Below, piece by piece: positions 8,576-18,530 of a stretch of 64,000 bases of DNA. Position 1 is the stretch's first letter, and each line of letters opens with the position of its first letter. Both the position numbers and the translations under genes were made by a program. Origin of the DNA: Mycolicibacterium cosmeticum (lineage in GTDB: Bacteria; Actinomycetota; Actinomycetes; Mycobacteriales; Mycobacteriaceae). A model generated the notes under the pieces. That model saw only the letters and a program-made list of their open reading frames with translations, was not told the DNA's origin and ran no database searches. The stretch covers positions 1,550,001 through 1,614,000 of the forward strand of contig NZ_CCBB010000001.1 of NCBI RefSeq assembly GCF_000613185.1, in the 5' to 3' direction.

Positions 8576-9844
8576 ATGCCCGTGACCGCGTTTCCCTCCG
8601 TCGCCGAGGTCGCCAGCGCCACCCCGCCCGACCGCGACCGCGCCATCGACGTCATTCGCATCGGCTCCCTGCTCGGCGTGATCGCCGGGCACACCCTGAT
8701 GGCCACCAGCATCATCACCGACGAGGTGTTCCACTGGGACAACCTGCTCACCACCTCGGTCGTCTTCCAGGCACTCACCTGGGTGTTCCAGATCATGCCG
8801 CTGTTCTTCTTCGCCGGCGTAGCCGCGACGGTGCAGACATATCACGGCAATTGGGGCGGCTGGCTGTTGAAGCGCTGCACCCGGTTGTACCGACCGGTGT
8901 TCTATTACCTGGCGTTCTGGGCAGTCGCCCTGACGGTGCTGCACCGCACGATGCCCGTGCACGTCTACGAACCGATCGCCGGCATCTCGACCCAATTGCT
9001 GTGGTTCTTGGGCGCGTATGTCCTTGTGCTCGCGGCCGTTCCGCTGCTGGCCCGGGTCACCAGCACCGCCCGGCTGGCCGGTGCGGTGGTGCTGGGCTAC
9101 GGGTTCGTCGCGGTGGTCGACGCGGTGCGCCTCGCCGATCCGGGGCTGGGCTGCCTGGGCTATGCGAACCTGTCGGTATGGCTGCTGCCGGGCCTGTTCG
9201 GCGTGGCCTACCGGCGCGGCCTGCTGCGCCCGCCGGGTGCCGCCGTGCTGGGTGTGATGATGCTGGCCGCCAATATGGCGCTGCTGCGGTTCGGGCCGTA
9301 CGAGCTGAGCCTGGTGGGCATCGAGGGACAACACCTGAAGAACATGACGCCACCGTCGCTGCTACTGGCTGGGCACGCAATCATGATGTGCGCCTTCGCG
9401 ATCGCCGCGGCGCCCGCGCTCACGCGGTGGGCCACCCGACCCCGGGTGTGGTGGCTGACGGTGATCGGCAACAGCGGGGCGATGACGCTGTACCTGTGGC
9501 ACATGCCGGCGCTGCTGGGCATGCATCTGGCGTTCGACCGTCTCGGCCTGCCGCGTTATCCCGGGCAACCGCATTTCGTCGCCCTGAGCATCGCCCAACT
9601 GGTGATCATGGCCGCTGTGGTCGCCGCCCTCTTCGTCGCGCTGCGCCCGCTGGAGAACGCTCCGCTGCCCTGCTGGGACGGCGGCGCGGTCACCGCCGCG
9701 CGCAGCACCGTGGTGGGCATGTTGCTCTGCGTCGCCGGTGCCGCGACCCTGGCCTCGGTCGGCTGGGGACTGAAGGGCCCTGGCGTGTGGTGCGTGGCGG
9801 CGCTGCTCGCCGCGCTGGCGGCGGCGCGCAGCCTGGCGCGTTAA
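8576..9844 (+). CDS. acyltransferase family 3 membrane protein
   Basis: Integral membrane protein of 422 residues of the acyltransferase 3/OafA-like superfamily, which moves acyl groups onto sugars or lipids at the membrane. It begins with the family's typical DRAIDVIRIGSLLGVIAGH segment (His near residue 40 is the presumed catalytic base). A later FFFAGVAATVQTY region and RLYRPVFYYLAFW resemble the conserved FF.SG and R-rich loop. Ten or so hydrophobic segments are visible. The stop codon overlaps the stop of the convergent DUF5302 gene by three bases. The acceptor is unknown. Confidence 0.82.
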   Translation: MPVTAFPSVAEVASATPPDRDRAIDVIRIGSLLGVIAGHTLMATSIITDEVFHWDNLLTTSVVFQALTWVFQIMPLFFFAGVAATVQTYHGNWGGWLLKRCTRLYRPVFYYLAFWAVALTVLHRTMPVHVYEPIAGISTQLLWFLGAYVLVLAAVPLLARVTSTARLAGAVVLGYGFVAVVDAVRLADPGLGCLGYANLSVWLLPGLFGVAYRRGLLRPPGAAVLGVMMLAANMALLRFGPYELSLVGIEGQHLKNMTPPSLLLAGHAIMMCAFAIAAAPALTRWATRPRVWWLTVIGNSGAMTLYLWHMPALLGMHLAFDRLGLPRYPGQPHFVALSIAQLVIMAAVVAALFVALRPLENAPLPCWDGGAVTAARSTVVGMLLCVAGAATLASVGWGLKGPGVWCVAALLAALAAARSLAR

Positions 9845-10011
9845 CCGCTCTTGCGGCGGAACTCCCGGCGGTTCTCCACGGCGCCGTGGGCGCGGGACTG
9901 CTTGCGACCGCCGTCGGTGTGCGACGCACCCGCCGACGATTGCGCCTTCTTTCGTTCCAACGCCTCCCGGAACTTGCGCTTGGTGTCGTCCTCTTCCGGT
10001 TTCTCGGCCAT
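9841..10011 (-). CDS. DUF5302 small protein (56 aa)
   Basis: A short gene read from the reverse strand: MAEKPEEDDTKRKFREALER and then a basic tail ending in NRREFRRKSG. The sequence is strongly charged, with an acidic start, a KKAQSSAGASHTDGGRKQ middle and an arginine-rich end. This is the DUF5302 pattern that is common and conserved in mycobacteria and related actinobacteria; no function is established. It starts 19 bases downstream of the PPOX-type gene on the same strand and probably shares its transcript. The stop overlaps the convergent acyltransferase stop. Confidence 0.8.
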   Translation of the reverse strand: MAEKPEEDDTKRKFREALERKKAQSSAGASHTDGGRKQSRAHGAVENRREFRRKSG

Positions 10012-10029
10012 GTGGTCAGCCTAAACGAC

Positions 10030-11070
<1,041 letters not shown>

Positions 11071-11095
11071 CCCGGGCGTGGGTAGATTCGGCTCC

Positions 11096-11953
11096 GTGAC
11101 TTCGGAGAAGATCGACGGCTCGGCACTGACCGGGGTGTCCGAGACGGCGCTGTTGACGTTGCAGGTCCGCGCCAACGAGGCCCGCAGGCCCGATGCCATC
11201 CTCGACGATCCGGTGGCGATCGACCTCGTCGACGCCATCGACTTCGACTTCGCCAAGTTCGGCCCGTCCCGGCGCCAGGACATGGCGCTGCGCGCGCTCA
11301 CCTTCGACGCCGCCACCCGCGACTACCTCCGCGATCATCCGGCCGCCACCGTCGTCGCCCTCGCCGAGGGGCTGCAGACCAGTTTCTACCGCATCGACGC
11401 CTCCGACGTCGGCGACCGGTTCCGTTGGCTCACCGTCGATCTGCCGCCGATCGTGGCGCTGCGCGAGAGTCTGCTACCGCCGTCGGACCGGGTCCGGGCG
11501 TGCGCACAATCGGCACTGGACTACAGCTGGATGGATGAGGTCGGAGCCGCGGCGACATCGAGCTCGGACTCCGACGACGGTGTCTTCATCACCGCGGAGG
11601 GGCTGTTGATGTACCTGCAGCCCGACGAGGCGCTCGGCTTGATCGCCGCCTGCGCGCAGCGGTTCCCCGGTGGGCAGATGATGTTCGACCTGCCGCCGCA
11701 TTGGTTCGCCTGGGGTTCGCGCAACGGCCTGCTGCGGCCGTCGTTGCGCTACCGGGTTCCGCCGATGCCGTTCAGCCTGTCGGTCGCCCAGGCGGCGGAG
11801 CTGGCCGCCACGATTCCCGGTGTCCGCGCCGTGCATGATGTCCCGCTGCAGCCGGGACGCGGCCGGGTGGTGAACACCTTGATCTGGGCCGCGCACCGGC
11901 TTCCACTGCTGAACTCGGTGCGCGGAGTGGTCATCTTGCTGGAGTTCGGCTGA
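11096..11953 (+). CDS. SAM-dependent methyltransferase, leucine carboxyl methyltransferase (PF04072) type
   Basis: Protein of 285 residues of the mycobacterial S-adenosylmethionine methyltransferase family related to leucine carboxyl methyltransferase. It contains LTGVSETALLTLQVRANEA near the start, the LRALTFDAATRDYLRDHP helix, the SAM-loop region AATVVALAEGLQTSFYR and the acidic strand LTVDLPPIVALRESLLP. The VFITAEGLLMYL segment is typical of these enzymes. It is likely the counterpart of the Omt protein near Rv1155 in M. tuberculosis (from memory). Start is GTG. The 3' end overlaps the convergent hydrolase gene by 23 bases. The substrate is unknown. Confidence 0.83.
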   Translation: MTSEKIDGSALTGVSETALLTLQVRANEARRPDAILDDPVAIDLVDAIDFDFAKFGPSRRQDMALRALTFDAATRDYLRDHPAATVVALAEGLQTSFYRIDASDVGDRFRWLTVDLPPIVALRESLLPPSDRVRACAQSALDYSWMDEVGAAATSSSDSDDGVFITAEGLLMYLQPDEALGLIAACAQRFPGGQMMFDLPPHWFAWGSRNGLLRPSLRYRVPPMPFSLSVAQAAELAATIPGVRAVHDVPLQPGRGRVVNTLIWAAHRLPLLNSVRGVVILLEFG

Positions 11954-12839
11954 CCCGGCCGCGGGCCGCGTTCTGACCGATCACCGTCACCAGGCGGCGG
12001 ATGAGGCCGGGAGCCAGGTCGTGGCCCATCCCCGGGATCGTGAGATGGCGGGCAGCCGGGATCGCGGCCGCGGTGGCGGCGCCACCGCTGGGATGCACGA
12101 TCCGGTCCCGGTCGCCGTGCACGACCAGTGTCGGGGCGGTGATCCGGCCGAGTTCGGCGGTACGGTCGCCGGATTTGAAGATCGCGTTGATCTGGCGCGC
12201 CACCCCGGCGCCGGCACAGGGACCCGGTCCGCGCTCCCACGCACCGCCGGCGTAGTCGGCCGCCGCCTCGACATCCAGCGGGAAGCCCCTGCCGGCAAGA
12301 TGTTTCATCATCGCGACGTGTCGATCGATGAACGCCTGCTTGGTCCGTGGCGGCCGCTTGGCCAACAACGCCAACGTGGAAAGGGCCGGCTGCCCGACGT
12401 CCGGCGCTCCGGTCGTCGAGAAGATGGAGGTCAGGGTCAGCACCCGGTCGGGATACCGGGCGGCGACCGTCTGGGCGATCATGCCGCCCATCGACATCCC
12501 CACCAGGTGCGCCCGATCGATGTCGAGGTGGTCGAGCAGGGCGATGACGTCGGCGGCCATGTCGCCCAGGTCGTAGCCGTCTGCGCGGGGGCGGCGAGTG
12601 AGCTGGCGCAGCGTACCGGGCGGCGCGGTGGTAGCCCAGGTGGACCGCCCGACGTCGCGGTTGTCCAGCCTGATGACGCGGAAGCCCTGCCCGGTCAGCC
12701 CGTCGACCATCTCCGCCGGCCAGGAGGTGAGATCCAGCGTGAGACCGGCGATGAGCACCAGCGGCTGTCCCATCGGATCGCCGTCGACGCGGTAGCAGAC
12801 CCGGTTCCCACCCGGGCGCACACAGTACCGATCGGTCAT
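11931..12839 (-). CDS. alpha/beta-fold hydrolase, coupled to Baeyer-Villiger monooxygenase
   Basis: Alpha/beta hydrolase of 302 residues. The nucleophile elbow is HLVGMSMGGMIAQ (GxSxG), the oxyanion region follows LVLIAGLTLDL, and the late catalytic pair is in VVHGDRDRIVHP (Asp) and IPGMGHDL (His). Its ATG overlaps the stop of the upstream flavin monooxygenase (ATGA, bases 12836-12839), so both are made together. That pairing fits a pathway in which a ketone is converted to an ester by the monooxygenase and the ester is cleaved by this hydrolase. The ketone is unknown. The gene overlaps the convergent methyltransferase by 23 bases. Confidence 0.87.
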   Translation of the reverse strand: MTDRYCVRPGGNRVCYRVDGDPMGQPLVLIAGLTLDLTSWPAEMVDGLTGQGFRVIRLDNRDVGRSTWATTAPPGTLRQLTRRPRADGYDLGDMAADVIALLDHLDIDRAHLVGMSMGGMIAQTVAARYPDRVLTLTSIFSTTGAPDVGQPALSTLALLAKRPPRTKQAFIDRHVAMMKHLAGRGFPLDVEAAADYAGGAWERGPGPCAGAGVARQINAIFKSGDRTAELGRITAPTLVVHGDRDRIVHPSGGAATAAAIPAARHLTIPGMGHDLAPGLIRRLVTVIGQNAARGRVSRTPAR

Positions 12840-14320
12840 CGAGCGGCGACGGGTTCGGTTGCCGCGACGCGCGTGCTGAACCGCAGGTTCGGGTCGGTCA
12901 CCGGCCCGTTGCGCAGCGTTTCGGCGTCGGCCGTGTAGTTCATCGTCATCTGCCAGGGGCCGTTCGCCCCTTGGCGGGGCAGCTCGGCGGCGCTGCGGCT
13001 GATATAGCCGGCGCCGAAGTCGATCAGCGGCAGCGTCGTCATGGCCGGGTCGCTGAATTCCGGGCGGACCGCGTCGAAACCGTTGGCGTCCATGTAGGAC
13101 AGCAACCGGCAGAAGTGCTCGCACAGCAGCCCGACCTTGAGCGTCCACGACGAGTTGGTGTAGCCGAACGCGAAGGCGAAATTGGGCACGCCGGAAAGCA
13201 TGATGCCCTTGTAGGCCACGGTTTCCGCGGGGTTCACCGGCACCCCGTCCACGGTGAGCCGCATCCCGCCGAACAGCTGGACCTGCAAACCCGTTGCGGT
13301 GACGATGATGTCGGCCTCCAGCTCACGGCCGGACTCCAGTGCGATACCGCGCTCGGTGAAGGTGGCGATCCGGTCGGTGACCACCGAGGCGCTGCCGTCG
13401 CCGAGCACCTTGAACAGGTCGCCGTCGGGCACCGCGCACAGCCGCTGATCCCACGGGTTGTAGCTCGGGTTGAAGTGCTCGTCGACCGGGTAGCCGGCGG
13501 GCAACTGTTTGGTGTTGATGTACCGGATCAGCTTGCGGGCGGCCCGCGGGTACTTCTGGCAGAAGACGTAGACCGAGCGCTGTTTGAGGATGTTCTTGCG
13601 CCGGGTGAGGGCGTAGCCGCGTTTGTCACCCAACAGTTTCTTGGCGGTGTTGGCGAAGCCGTCCTTGGCCGGGACCGGCATCACGTAGGTGGGTGAGCGC
13701 TGCAGCATGGTGACGTGTCCGGCGGTCGGCGCCATCGCCGGGATCAGTGTCACCGCGGTGGCGCCGCTGCCGATCACCACGACCTTCTTGCCGGTGTAGT
13801 CCAGGTCGTGCGGCCAGTGCTGCGGATGCACCACCTGGCCGGTGAACCGCTCGCGGCCGGGGAACTCCGGGGTGTAGCCCTGGTCGTAGCGGTAGTAGCC
13901 GCCGGCGCAGAACAGCCAGTTGGCCGAGATCTGGATCAGCTCGCCGTCCCGCTCGATGTCGACCACCCAGCGCGAGTCCGCGCTGTGCCATGCCGCGGCG
14001 ATCACCTTGTGGTGGAACCGGATCCGGCGGTCGATCCCGTTCTCGGCCACCGTCTCGCGCAGGTAGGCCAGGATCTTGTCGGCGGTGGCGATGGCATGCT
14101 CGTCGCGCCACGGCTTGAACTCGTACCCGAAGGTGTGCAGGTCGGAGTCCGACCGGATGCCCGGATAGCGGAACAGGTCCCACGTGCCGCCGGTGGCGCC
14201 GCGCGCCTCGATGATGGCGTAGCTGCGGCCCGGGTGCTCCCGCTGCAGATAGTAGGCAGCGCCGATACCCGAGATGCCGGCGCCGACGATCAGCACGTCG
14301 AGGTGTTCGGTGTGAGTCAT
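12836..14320 (-). CDS. flavin-containing Baeyer-Villiger monooxygenase, EthA-like
   Basis: FAD- and NADPH-dependent monooxygenase of 494 residues. It has an FAD loop near the N-terminus (IVGAGISGIGAAYY), the NADPH loop (VVIGSGATAVTLIP), and between them the Baeyer-Villiger fingerprint FTGQVVHPQHWP, matching FxGxxxHxxxW[P/D]. Length and the YPGIRSDSDLHTFGY block resemble EthA/MymA-type enzymes, which oxidise ketones to esters and can activate thioamide drugs. It is first in a two-gene operon with the hydrolase and is divergent from a PucR-type regulator. The ATG at 14320 begins the usual MTHTEHLDVLIVGAG sequence. The natural substrate is not known. Confidence 0.9.
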   Translation of the reverse strand: MTHTEHLDVLIVGAGISGIGAAYYLQREHPGRSYAIIEARGATGGTWDLFRYPGIRSDSDLHTFGYEFKPWRDEHAIATADKILAYLRETVAENGIDRRIRFHHKVIAAAWHSADSRWVVDIERDGELIQISANWLFCAGGYYRYDQGYTPEFPGRERFTGQVVHPQHWPHDLDYTGKKVVVIGSGATAVTLIPAMAPTAGHVTMLQRSPTYVMPVPAKDGFANTAKKLLGDKRGYALTRRKNILKQRSVYVFCQKYPRAARKLIRYINTKQLPAGYPVDEHFNPSYNPWDQRLCAVPDGDLFKVLGDGSASVVTDRIATFTERGIALESGRELEADIIVTATGLQVQLFGGMRLTVDGVPVNPAETVAYKGIMLSGVPNFAFAFGYTNSSWTLKVGLLCEHFCRLLSYMDANGFDAVRPEFSDPAMTTLPLIDFGAGYISRSAAELPRQGANGPWQMTMNYTADAETLRNGPVTDPNLRFSTRVAATEPVAAR

Positions 14321-14383
14321 GTCTCCATGGTCCCCGGGCGTACCGGGCCACCCTAGGCCAAAATGCCTCACATTTCCGGTGCT

Positions 14384-14405
14384 GATGTGCAGTTTGCACC
14401 ACATC
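14384..14405. promoter_or_regulatory. inverted repeat between monooxygenase operon and PucR regulator
   Basis: GATGTG (14384-14389) and CACATC (14400-14405) form perfect 6-base arms around 10 bases. A further CACAT at 14369-14373 gives three half-sites about 15-16 bases apart, one helical turn and a half. The site lies in the 99-base divergent promoter region, 15 bases before the regulator's GTG. It is a good candidate operator for that regulator; binding is inferred. Confidence 0.45.
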
Positions 14406-14419
14406 GGTAGGCTGGCCGG

Positions 14420-15634
14420 GTGGAGTGGAAGGCGCCGTCGCCACGGGTTCGCGAGCTGATCCGGCACTGCGCCCAGATCGTCGTCAACCCCCGGCCGGAA
14501 TGGCTCGACGAATTCGACGCCGCGGTGCTGGCCGCCAGCCCGATGATCGCCGCCGATCCCGAGCTGGCCGCGGCGGTCAGCCGCAGCAACCGCGCCAACC
14601 TGTACTTCTGGGCGACCGCCAACGTGCGTGACCCCGGCGCCCCCGTGCCGCCCAATACCGGGCCCGAGCCGCTGGCCATCGCCCGCGAGCTGGTGCGTCG
14701 CGGCATCAACGCGTTCCCCTCGGACGCCTACCGAGTCGGCGAGGGCGTCGCCTGGCGCCGCCTGATGGAGATCGCCTTCGAGCTCACCTCCGATGCGGCC
14801 GAATTGCACGAGTTGCTGCAGATCTGTTCCCTGTCCATCAGCACGTTCATCGAGGCGACGCTGCAGGGGATCGACGCCCAGATCGAGCTGGAGCGCGACG
14901 AACTCACCCTGGGCACACACGCCGAGCGGCGGGAGACGGTCGCACTGCTGCTCGACGGGGCGCCCATCCCCCACCGGCGAGCGGAGGCCCGCCTCGGTTA
15001 CGCGCTGACGGGCGCCCATACCGCGGCGGTGATCTGGAGCGTGCGGTCCGACGGGGATCTGTCCGTGTTGGACGGGGTCGCCGAGGCGTTCGGACAGGCG
15101 TGCGGCAGCCCGCGGGTGCTCAGCGTGCCGGCCAGCACCGCCACCCGGTGGGTGTGGGCGCCGGGTTCGGGTGGAACCGACATCGCCGCCCTGCTCCAGA
15201 TGGTGCGCGCCGCTCCCGATATCCGCGTGGCGATCGGCCCGACGGCTGACGGTATCGACGGTTTCCGGCGCAGCCATTTCGACGCCATCACCACTCAGCA
15301 GATGATGGCGCGCCTGCACTCACCGCAGCAGCTGGCGTTGTTCACCGACATCCAGTTGGTCGCTTTGATCACCGCCGACGCGGATCGGGCCGCGGAGTTC
15401 GTGCACCGGGTGCTCGGCGACTTCGAGTCCGCGAGCCCCGAACTGCACGACACCGTGCGCGTCTTCGTGACCGAGCAGTGCAATGCCTCACGCGCGGCGG
15501 CCCGGCTGTACACGCACCGCAACACGCTGCTGCGCAGGCTGGCCCGCGCCGACGAGCTGTTGCCCCGCCCGCTGGCCGAGTGCAGCGTCGACGTCGCCGT
15601 CGCGCTGGACGTGCTGCGCTGGCGTGGGCCTTAG
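14420..15634 (+). CDS. PucR-family transcriptional regulator
   Basis: Regulator of 404 residues. The C-terminus carries the PucR-type helix-turn-helix (CNASRAAARLYTHRNTLLRRLARADELL), which binds DNA. The middle is a GGDEF-like region (about 190-300) and the N-terminal 180 residues form a helical sensory part resembling the RsbRD-N/CdaR class. It starts with GTG just after a palindromic site and is divergent from the monooxygenase-hydrolase operon, so it is the likely controller of that pair. The inducer is unknown. The small GntR gene follows convergently with only three bases between. Confidence 0.82.
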   Translation: MEWKAPSPRVRELIRHCAQIVVNPRPEWLDEFDAAVLAASPMIAADPELAAAVSRSNRANLYFWATANVRDPGAPVPPNTGPEPLAIARELVRRGINAFPSDAYRVGEGVAWRRLMEIAFELTSDAAELHELLQICSLSISTFIEATLQGIDAQIELERDELTLGTHAERRETVALLLDGAPIPHRRAEARLGYALTGAHTAAVIWSVRSDGDLSVLDGVAEAFGQACGSPRVLSVPASTATRWVWAPGSGGTDIAALLQMVRAAPDIRVAIGPTADGIDGFRRSHFDAITTQQMMARLHSPQQLALFTDIQLVALITADADRAAEFVHRVLGDFESASPELHDTVRVFVTEQCNASRAAARLYTHRNTLLRRLARADELLPRPLAECSVDVAVALDVLRWRGP

Positions 15635-15637
15635 CGG

Positions 15638-16003
15638 TCAGTCGAAGACGGCGTCGAGGTAGCGCAGCGCCTCGGCCTTGCCCAGGCCCACCTGGCGGGC
15701 GGCCTCGGCGAACGCGTGCGCGGCCGTCGCCATCGCGGCATCCGCCGGATCCACCCGAGCCACGAATGTGCCGAAACGGCCCCGAGTTTCGAGAACTCCC
15801 GCGGTCTCCAGTTCCCGGTACGCCCGCGCGACGGTGTTGACCGCCAGCCCCACCTGCCCGGCCAGATCGCGCACCGTCGGCAACCGTGTTCCCGGCTCCA
15901 GCCGCCCGTCCCGAACCCCATCAATGATCTGGGTGCGCAGCTGGTCGAACAATGGGCTTGCCCCCTGCGCGTCCAACCTGACCCAATCCCCCAACCCGGC
16001 CAT
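15638..16003 (-). CDS. small GntR (YtrA-type) regulator, Rv1152-like
   Basis: GntR-family repressor of 121 residues with only the winged helix and a short tail. The DNA-binding part reads [20 protein letters not shown], then [20 protein letters not shown] and [20 protein letters not shown]. The compact length fits the YtrA subfamily, often linked to transport or stress genes. From memory M. tuberculosis Rv1152 has the same size and sits next to the sirtuin gene as here. It is divergent from the sirtuin, with 36 bases between starts, so mutual control is plausible. No effector can be assigned. Confidence 0.85.
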   Translation of the reverse strand: MAGLGDWVRLDAQGASPLFDQLRTQIIDGVRDGRLEPGTRLPTVRDLAGQVGLAVNTVARAYRELETAGVLETRGRFGTFVARVDPADAAMATAAHAFAEAARQVGLGKAEALRYLDAVFD

Positions 16004-16039
16004 GTGCCCAGTATTGCCCACACCGGCTACTTTGGTGGG

Positions 16040-16753
16040 GTGCAGGTGACGGTGCTCAGCGGAGCGGGCATGTCCGCCGAGAGCGGTGTCCCGACGTTCC
16101 GCGACGTCGAGACGGGTTTGTGGGCGAAGGTGGACCCGTACGAGATCTCCAGCAGCGAGGGCTGGCAGCGGCACCCGGAGAAGGTGTGGGCCTGGTACCT
16201 GTGGCGGCATTACCTGATGGACGCGGTGCAGCCGAACAACGGTCACCGCGCCGTCGCGGCGTGGGAAGACTACGCCGACGTGCACATCGCCACCCAGAAC
16301 GTCGACAACCTCCATGAACGGGCCGGCAGTACCCGGGTGCACCATCTGCACGGCAGCCTGTTCGAATTCCGTTGCGACCGTTGCCAAATGCCCTTCACCG
16401 GGGAGCTGCCGACGATGCCGGAACCGGTGGAGGTCGTCGAGCCGCCGCGCTGCGGCTGCGGCGGACTGATCCGCCCCGACGTGGTGTGGTTCGGCGAAGG
16501 GCTGCCCGACGACGCCTGGGACGCCGCCGTGCAGGCGGTGGCCGGCGCCGATGTGGTGATCGTGGTGGGCACGTCGTCGGTCGTCTACCCCGCCGCGGGC
16601 CTGCCGGAGGCCGCGCTGGCCAACGGGATTCCGGTTATCGAGGTGAACCCACAGGCCACCCCGCTGTCGGCGGCGGCCACCGCGGTGGTGCGCGAGCCCG
16701 CCGCTCTTGCGCTGCCCGGCCTGCTGCAGCGGCTGCCGGCCCTGCTGGGCTGA
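16040..16753 (+). CDS. Sir2-family NAD-dependent protein deacylase
   Basis: Class III sirtuin of 237 residues that uses NAD to remove acyl groups from protein lysines. Motifs in order: NAD loop [29 protein letters not shown], catalytic His in [10 protein letters not shown], zinc cysteines CDRC and [13 protein letters not shown] and [13 protein letters not shown]. Tyr and Arg spaced Y-x-x-R (WYLWRHYL) are the marks of SIRT5/CobB-type enzymes that prefer succinyl or malonyl lysine. Size and start ([13 protein letters not shown]) fit M. tuberculosis Rv1151c from memory. Divergent from the GntR gene. Confidence 0.92.
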   Translation: MQVTVLSGAGMSAESGVPTFRDVETGLWAKVDPYEISSSEGWQRHPEKVWAWYLWRHYLMDAVQPNNGHRAVAAWEDYADVHIATQNVDNLHERAGSTRVHHLHGSLFEFRCDRCQMPFTGELPTMPEPVEVVEPPRCGCGGLIRPDVVWFGEGLPDDAWDAAVQAVAGADVVIVVGTSSVVYPAAGLPEAALANGIPVIEVNPQATPLSAAATAVVREPAALALPGLLQRLPALLG

Positions 16754-16832
16754 CGGTTCACCGCCACCCAACGTGCACTCGTGCACGAAGGACGGGCCCG
16801 ACGTCGCGCACGAGCTCACGCTCGCGCGACAC

Positions 16833-17459
16833 TCAGGGCCGCGTCGCCTGCCCGATCGCGAGCTCGGTGACCGGCAGCGGCACCCAAGCCGGCAGGGCCT
16901 GCTCCCGGCGGGACTGGGATACGGCGAATCCCGCGCCGGCGATCGAGGCCTCGGTGTCGCGGTGGGTGTGGCAGTTGCCCAGCAGGCGCGGCCACACCGT
17001 CGCGTCGGCCACCCGCTGCAGCGACGCCCGCGCTCCGGTGCCGGCGACGTGTTCCAGATACCGCAGCTCACCGCCCGGCTTGAGCATCGAAAAGATCTGC
17101 CGCAGCACGTCATCCGGTTCGCCGACCGAGCACAGCACCAAAGCGCACACCACGGCATCGAACGGTTGAGTCGCGGCGTAGCCCTCGACCGTGTCGATGC
17201 GCACGGTCACCGGAACCGGAGCCGACCGGGCGGCACGGGTCGCGATCTCGGCCAGCCGCCGTTCCGGTTCGATGGCGACCACCTCGGTGACCCCGGCGGG
17301 ATAGTGGGCGAAGTTGGTGCCGGTACCGGCGCCGACCTCGAGCACCCGGCCGGTCAATCCGGCGAGGTTCTCCACCCGCAGCCGGCGCAGCGATTCGGGC
17401 TCATGCCCCGCCATCACCGTCCACAGCCGCGCGAAGAAGGGGTTCTCTATGTCAGTCAT
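16833..17459 (-). CDS. class I SAM-dependent methyltransferase
   Basis: Methyltransferase of 208 residues. The SAM loop is [18 protein letters not shown], followed by the acidic residue in [10 protein letters not shown], the [13 protein letters not shown] motif and [14 protein letters not shown]. The pattern is that of UbiE/PmtA-like enzymes that methylate small lipids or quinones; a phospholipid or small-molecule acceptor is possible. The ATG at 17459 is preceded by a strong GAAGGAGG site. The convergent sirtuin ends 79 bases away. The acceptor cannot be named. Confidence 0.85.
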   Translation of the reverse strand: MTDIENPFFARLWTVMAGHEPESLRRLRVENLAGLTGRVLEVGAGTGTNFAHYPAGVTEVVAIEPERRLAEIATRAARSAPVPVTVRIDTVEGYAATQPFDAVVCALVLCSVGEPDDVLRQIFSMLKPGGELRYLEHVAGTGARASLQRVADATVWPRLLGNCHTHRDTEASIAGAGFAVSQSRREQALPAWVPLPVTELAIGQATRP

Positions 17460-17569
17460 TCGCGCGTCCTCCTTCAGATCGGCGCCCCCGGGTCGGCTCT
17501 GCCGACACCATCGTCGCGTCCTCACACGCTACTGTCTGTCGGGAAGTCAGGATCACGACGGGATGATCT

Positions 17570-18433
17570 GTGCTGCACAGAAACACACCGACATGGCCGG
17601 CGCTGCTCGCGGTCGCCGCGACGATGGTCCAAGAGATCGGCGCCGCCTTCGCCGTCGGACTGTTCGACGCGCTGGGGGTGGCCGGCACGGTGTTCGCGCG
17701 GTTCGGCGTGGCCGCCGCAGTGCTGTGCGTGGTGTTCCGCCCACGCCTGCGCGGGCTCGATGGTCGAGCGTTCGCCGCGATCGCCGCGCTGGCCGTGACG
17801 TTGACCGCGATGAACCTGTGTTTCTACGGCGCGCTTTCCCGGATTCCACTCGGGGTTGCCGTCACCATCGAGATAACCGGGCCCCTGCTGTTGTCGGTGA
17901 TATTGAACCGCCGCTGGTCGGGGTGGCTCTGGGCCGTCGTGGCCTTCGCGGGCGTCGCGCTGCTCGGACTCGGCGGCGGCCCCCTGCCCGCGTCGGACAT
18001 CGTCGGCTTTGCTCTCGCCGGGGCAGCGGCGGTCAGTTGGATGGGTTACATCTTGGCCAGTGCGCATGCGAGCAAGGTGTTCGCCAACTTGGACGCTCTC
18101 GCGTTGGCGACCGTGCTGGGCGCGGTGTTGACCGCCCCCGCGGCGGCATTGTCGGTCGATATCCATTCGGCCGCGCGGTGGGAGGTGGCAGGGTTGGCGA
18201 TCGTCGTCGGCCTGATGTGTTCGGTCATTCCGTACTCGCTGGAACTCATCTCCTTGCGTACGCTGCCCGCCAGCACTTTTGCCATCCTGACCAGTCTGTC
18301 GCCGGCCATCGCGGCCGTGGCGGGCTGGATCGTTCTCGGCCAACGCCTCAGCCCGGCCGGGTACCTCGCCGTGGCCCTGGTCGTGATCGCCAGCGCTGGG
18401 GCGGTGCGCTCGACGCGCATCATCACCCCCTGA
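17570..18433 (+). CDS. EamA/DMT family transporter, RhtA-like
   Basis: Membrane protein of 287 residues with ten predicted transmembrane segments in two EamA repeats (about 10-130 and 145-285). The text FYGALSRIPLGVAVTIEITG and the C-terminal PASTFAILTSLSPAIAAVAG are close to RhtA-type exporters of threonine and homoserine. The GTG at 17570 is used. It lies just upstream of the GntR-controlled catabolic cluster but no operator is seen before it, so it is probably outside the regulon. A role in amino-acid efflux is inferred from the family. Confidence 0.85.
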   Translation: MLHRNTPTWPALLAVAATMVQEIGAAFAVGLFDALGVAGTVFARFGVAAAVLCVVFRPRLRGLDGRAFAAIAALAVTLTAMNLCFYGALSRIPLGVAVTIEITGPLLLSVILNRRWSGWLWAVVAFAGVALLGLGGGPLPASDIVGFALAGAAAVSWMGYILASAHASKVFANLDALALATVLGAVLTAPAAALSVDIHSAARWEVAGLAIVVGLMCSVIPYSLELISLRTLPASTFAILTSLSPAIAAVAGWIVLGQRLSPAGYLAVALVVIASAGAVRSTRIITP

Positions 18434-18447
18434 TCCATCCCTTGCGC

Positions 18448-18476
18448 ATTGTCGACAATAATCTATTGTCGACAGC
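18448..18476. promoter_or_regulatory. double GntR operator (site A) before LLM gene
   Basis: A perfect 12-base palindrome ATTGTCGACAAT (18448-18459) is followed by a second copy, ATTGTCGACAGC (18465-18476), with centres 17 bases apart. The same core recurs before five other units of the cluster, including the GntR gene itself. The sites sit 55-83 bases upstream of the LLM start, a normal operator position. Binding by the GntR protein encoded at 21.7 kb is inferred. Confidence 0.75.
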
Positions 18477-18530
18477 GCGACGCGGCCTTGGCGTCCCTGA
18501 CGAGTCGCTGCAATCAGGAAAAGGTGACAG

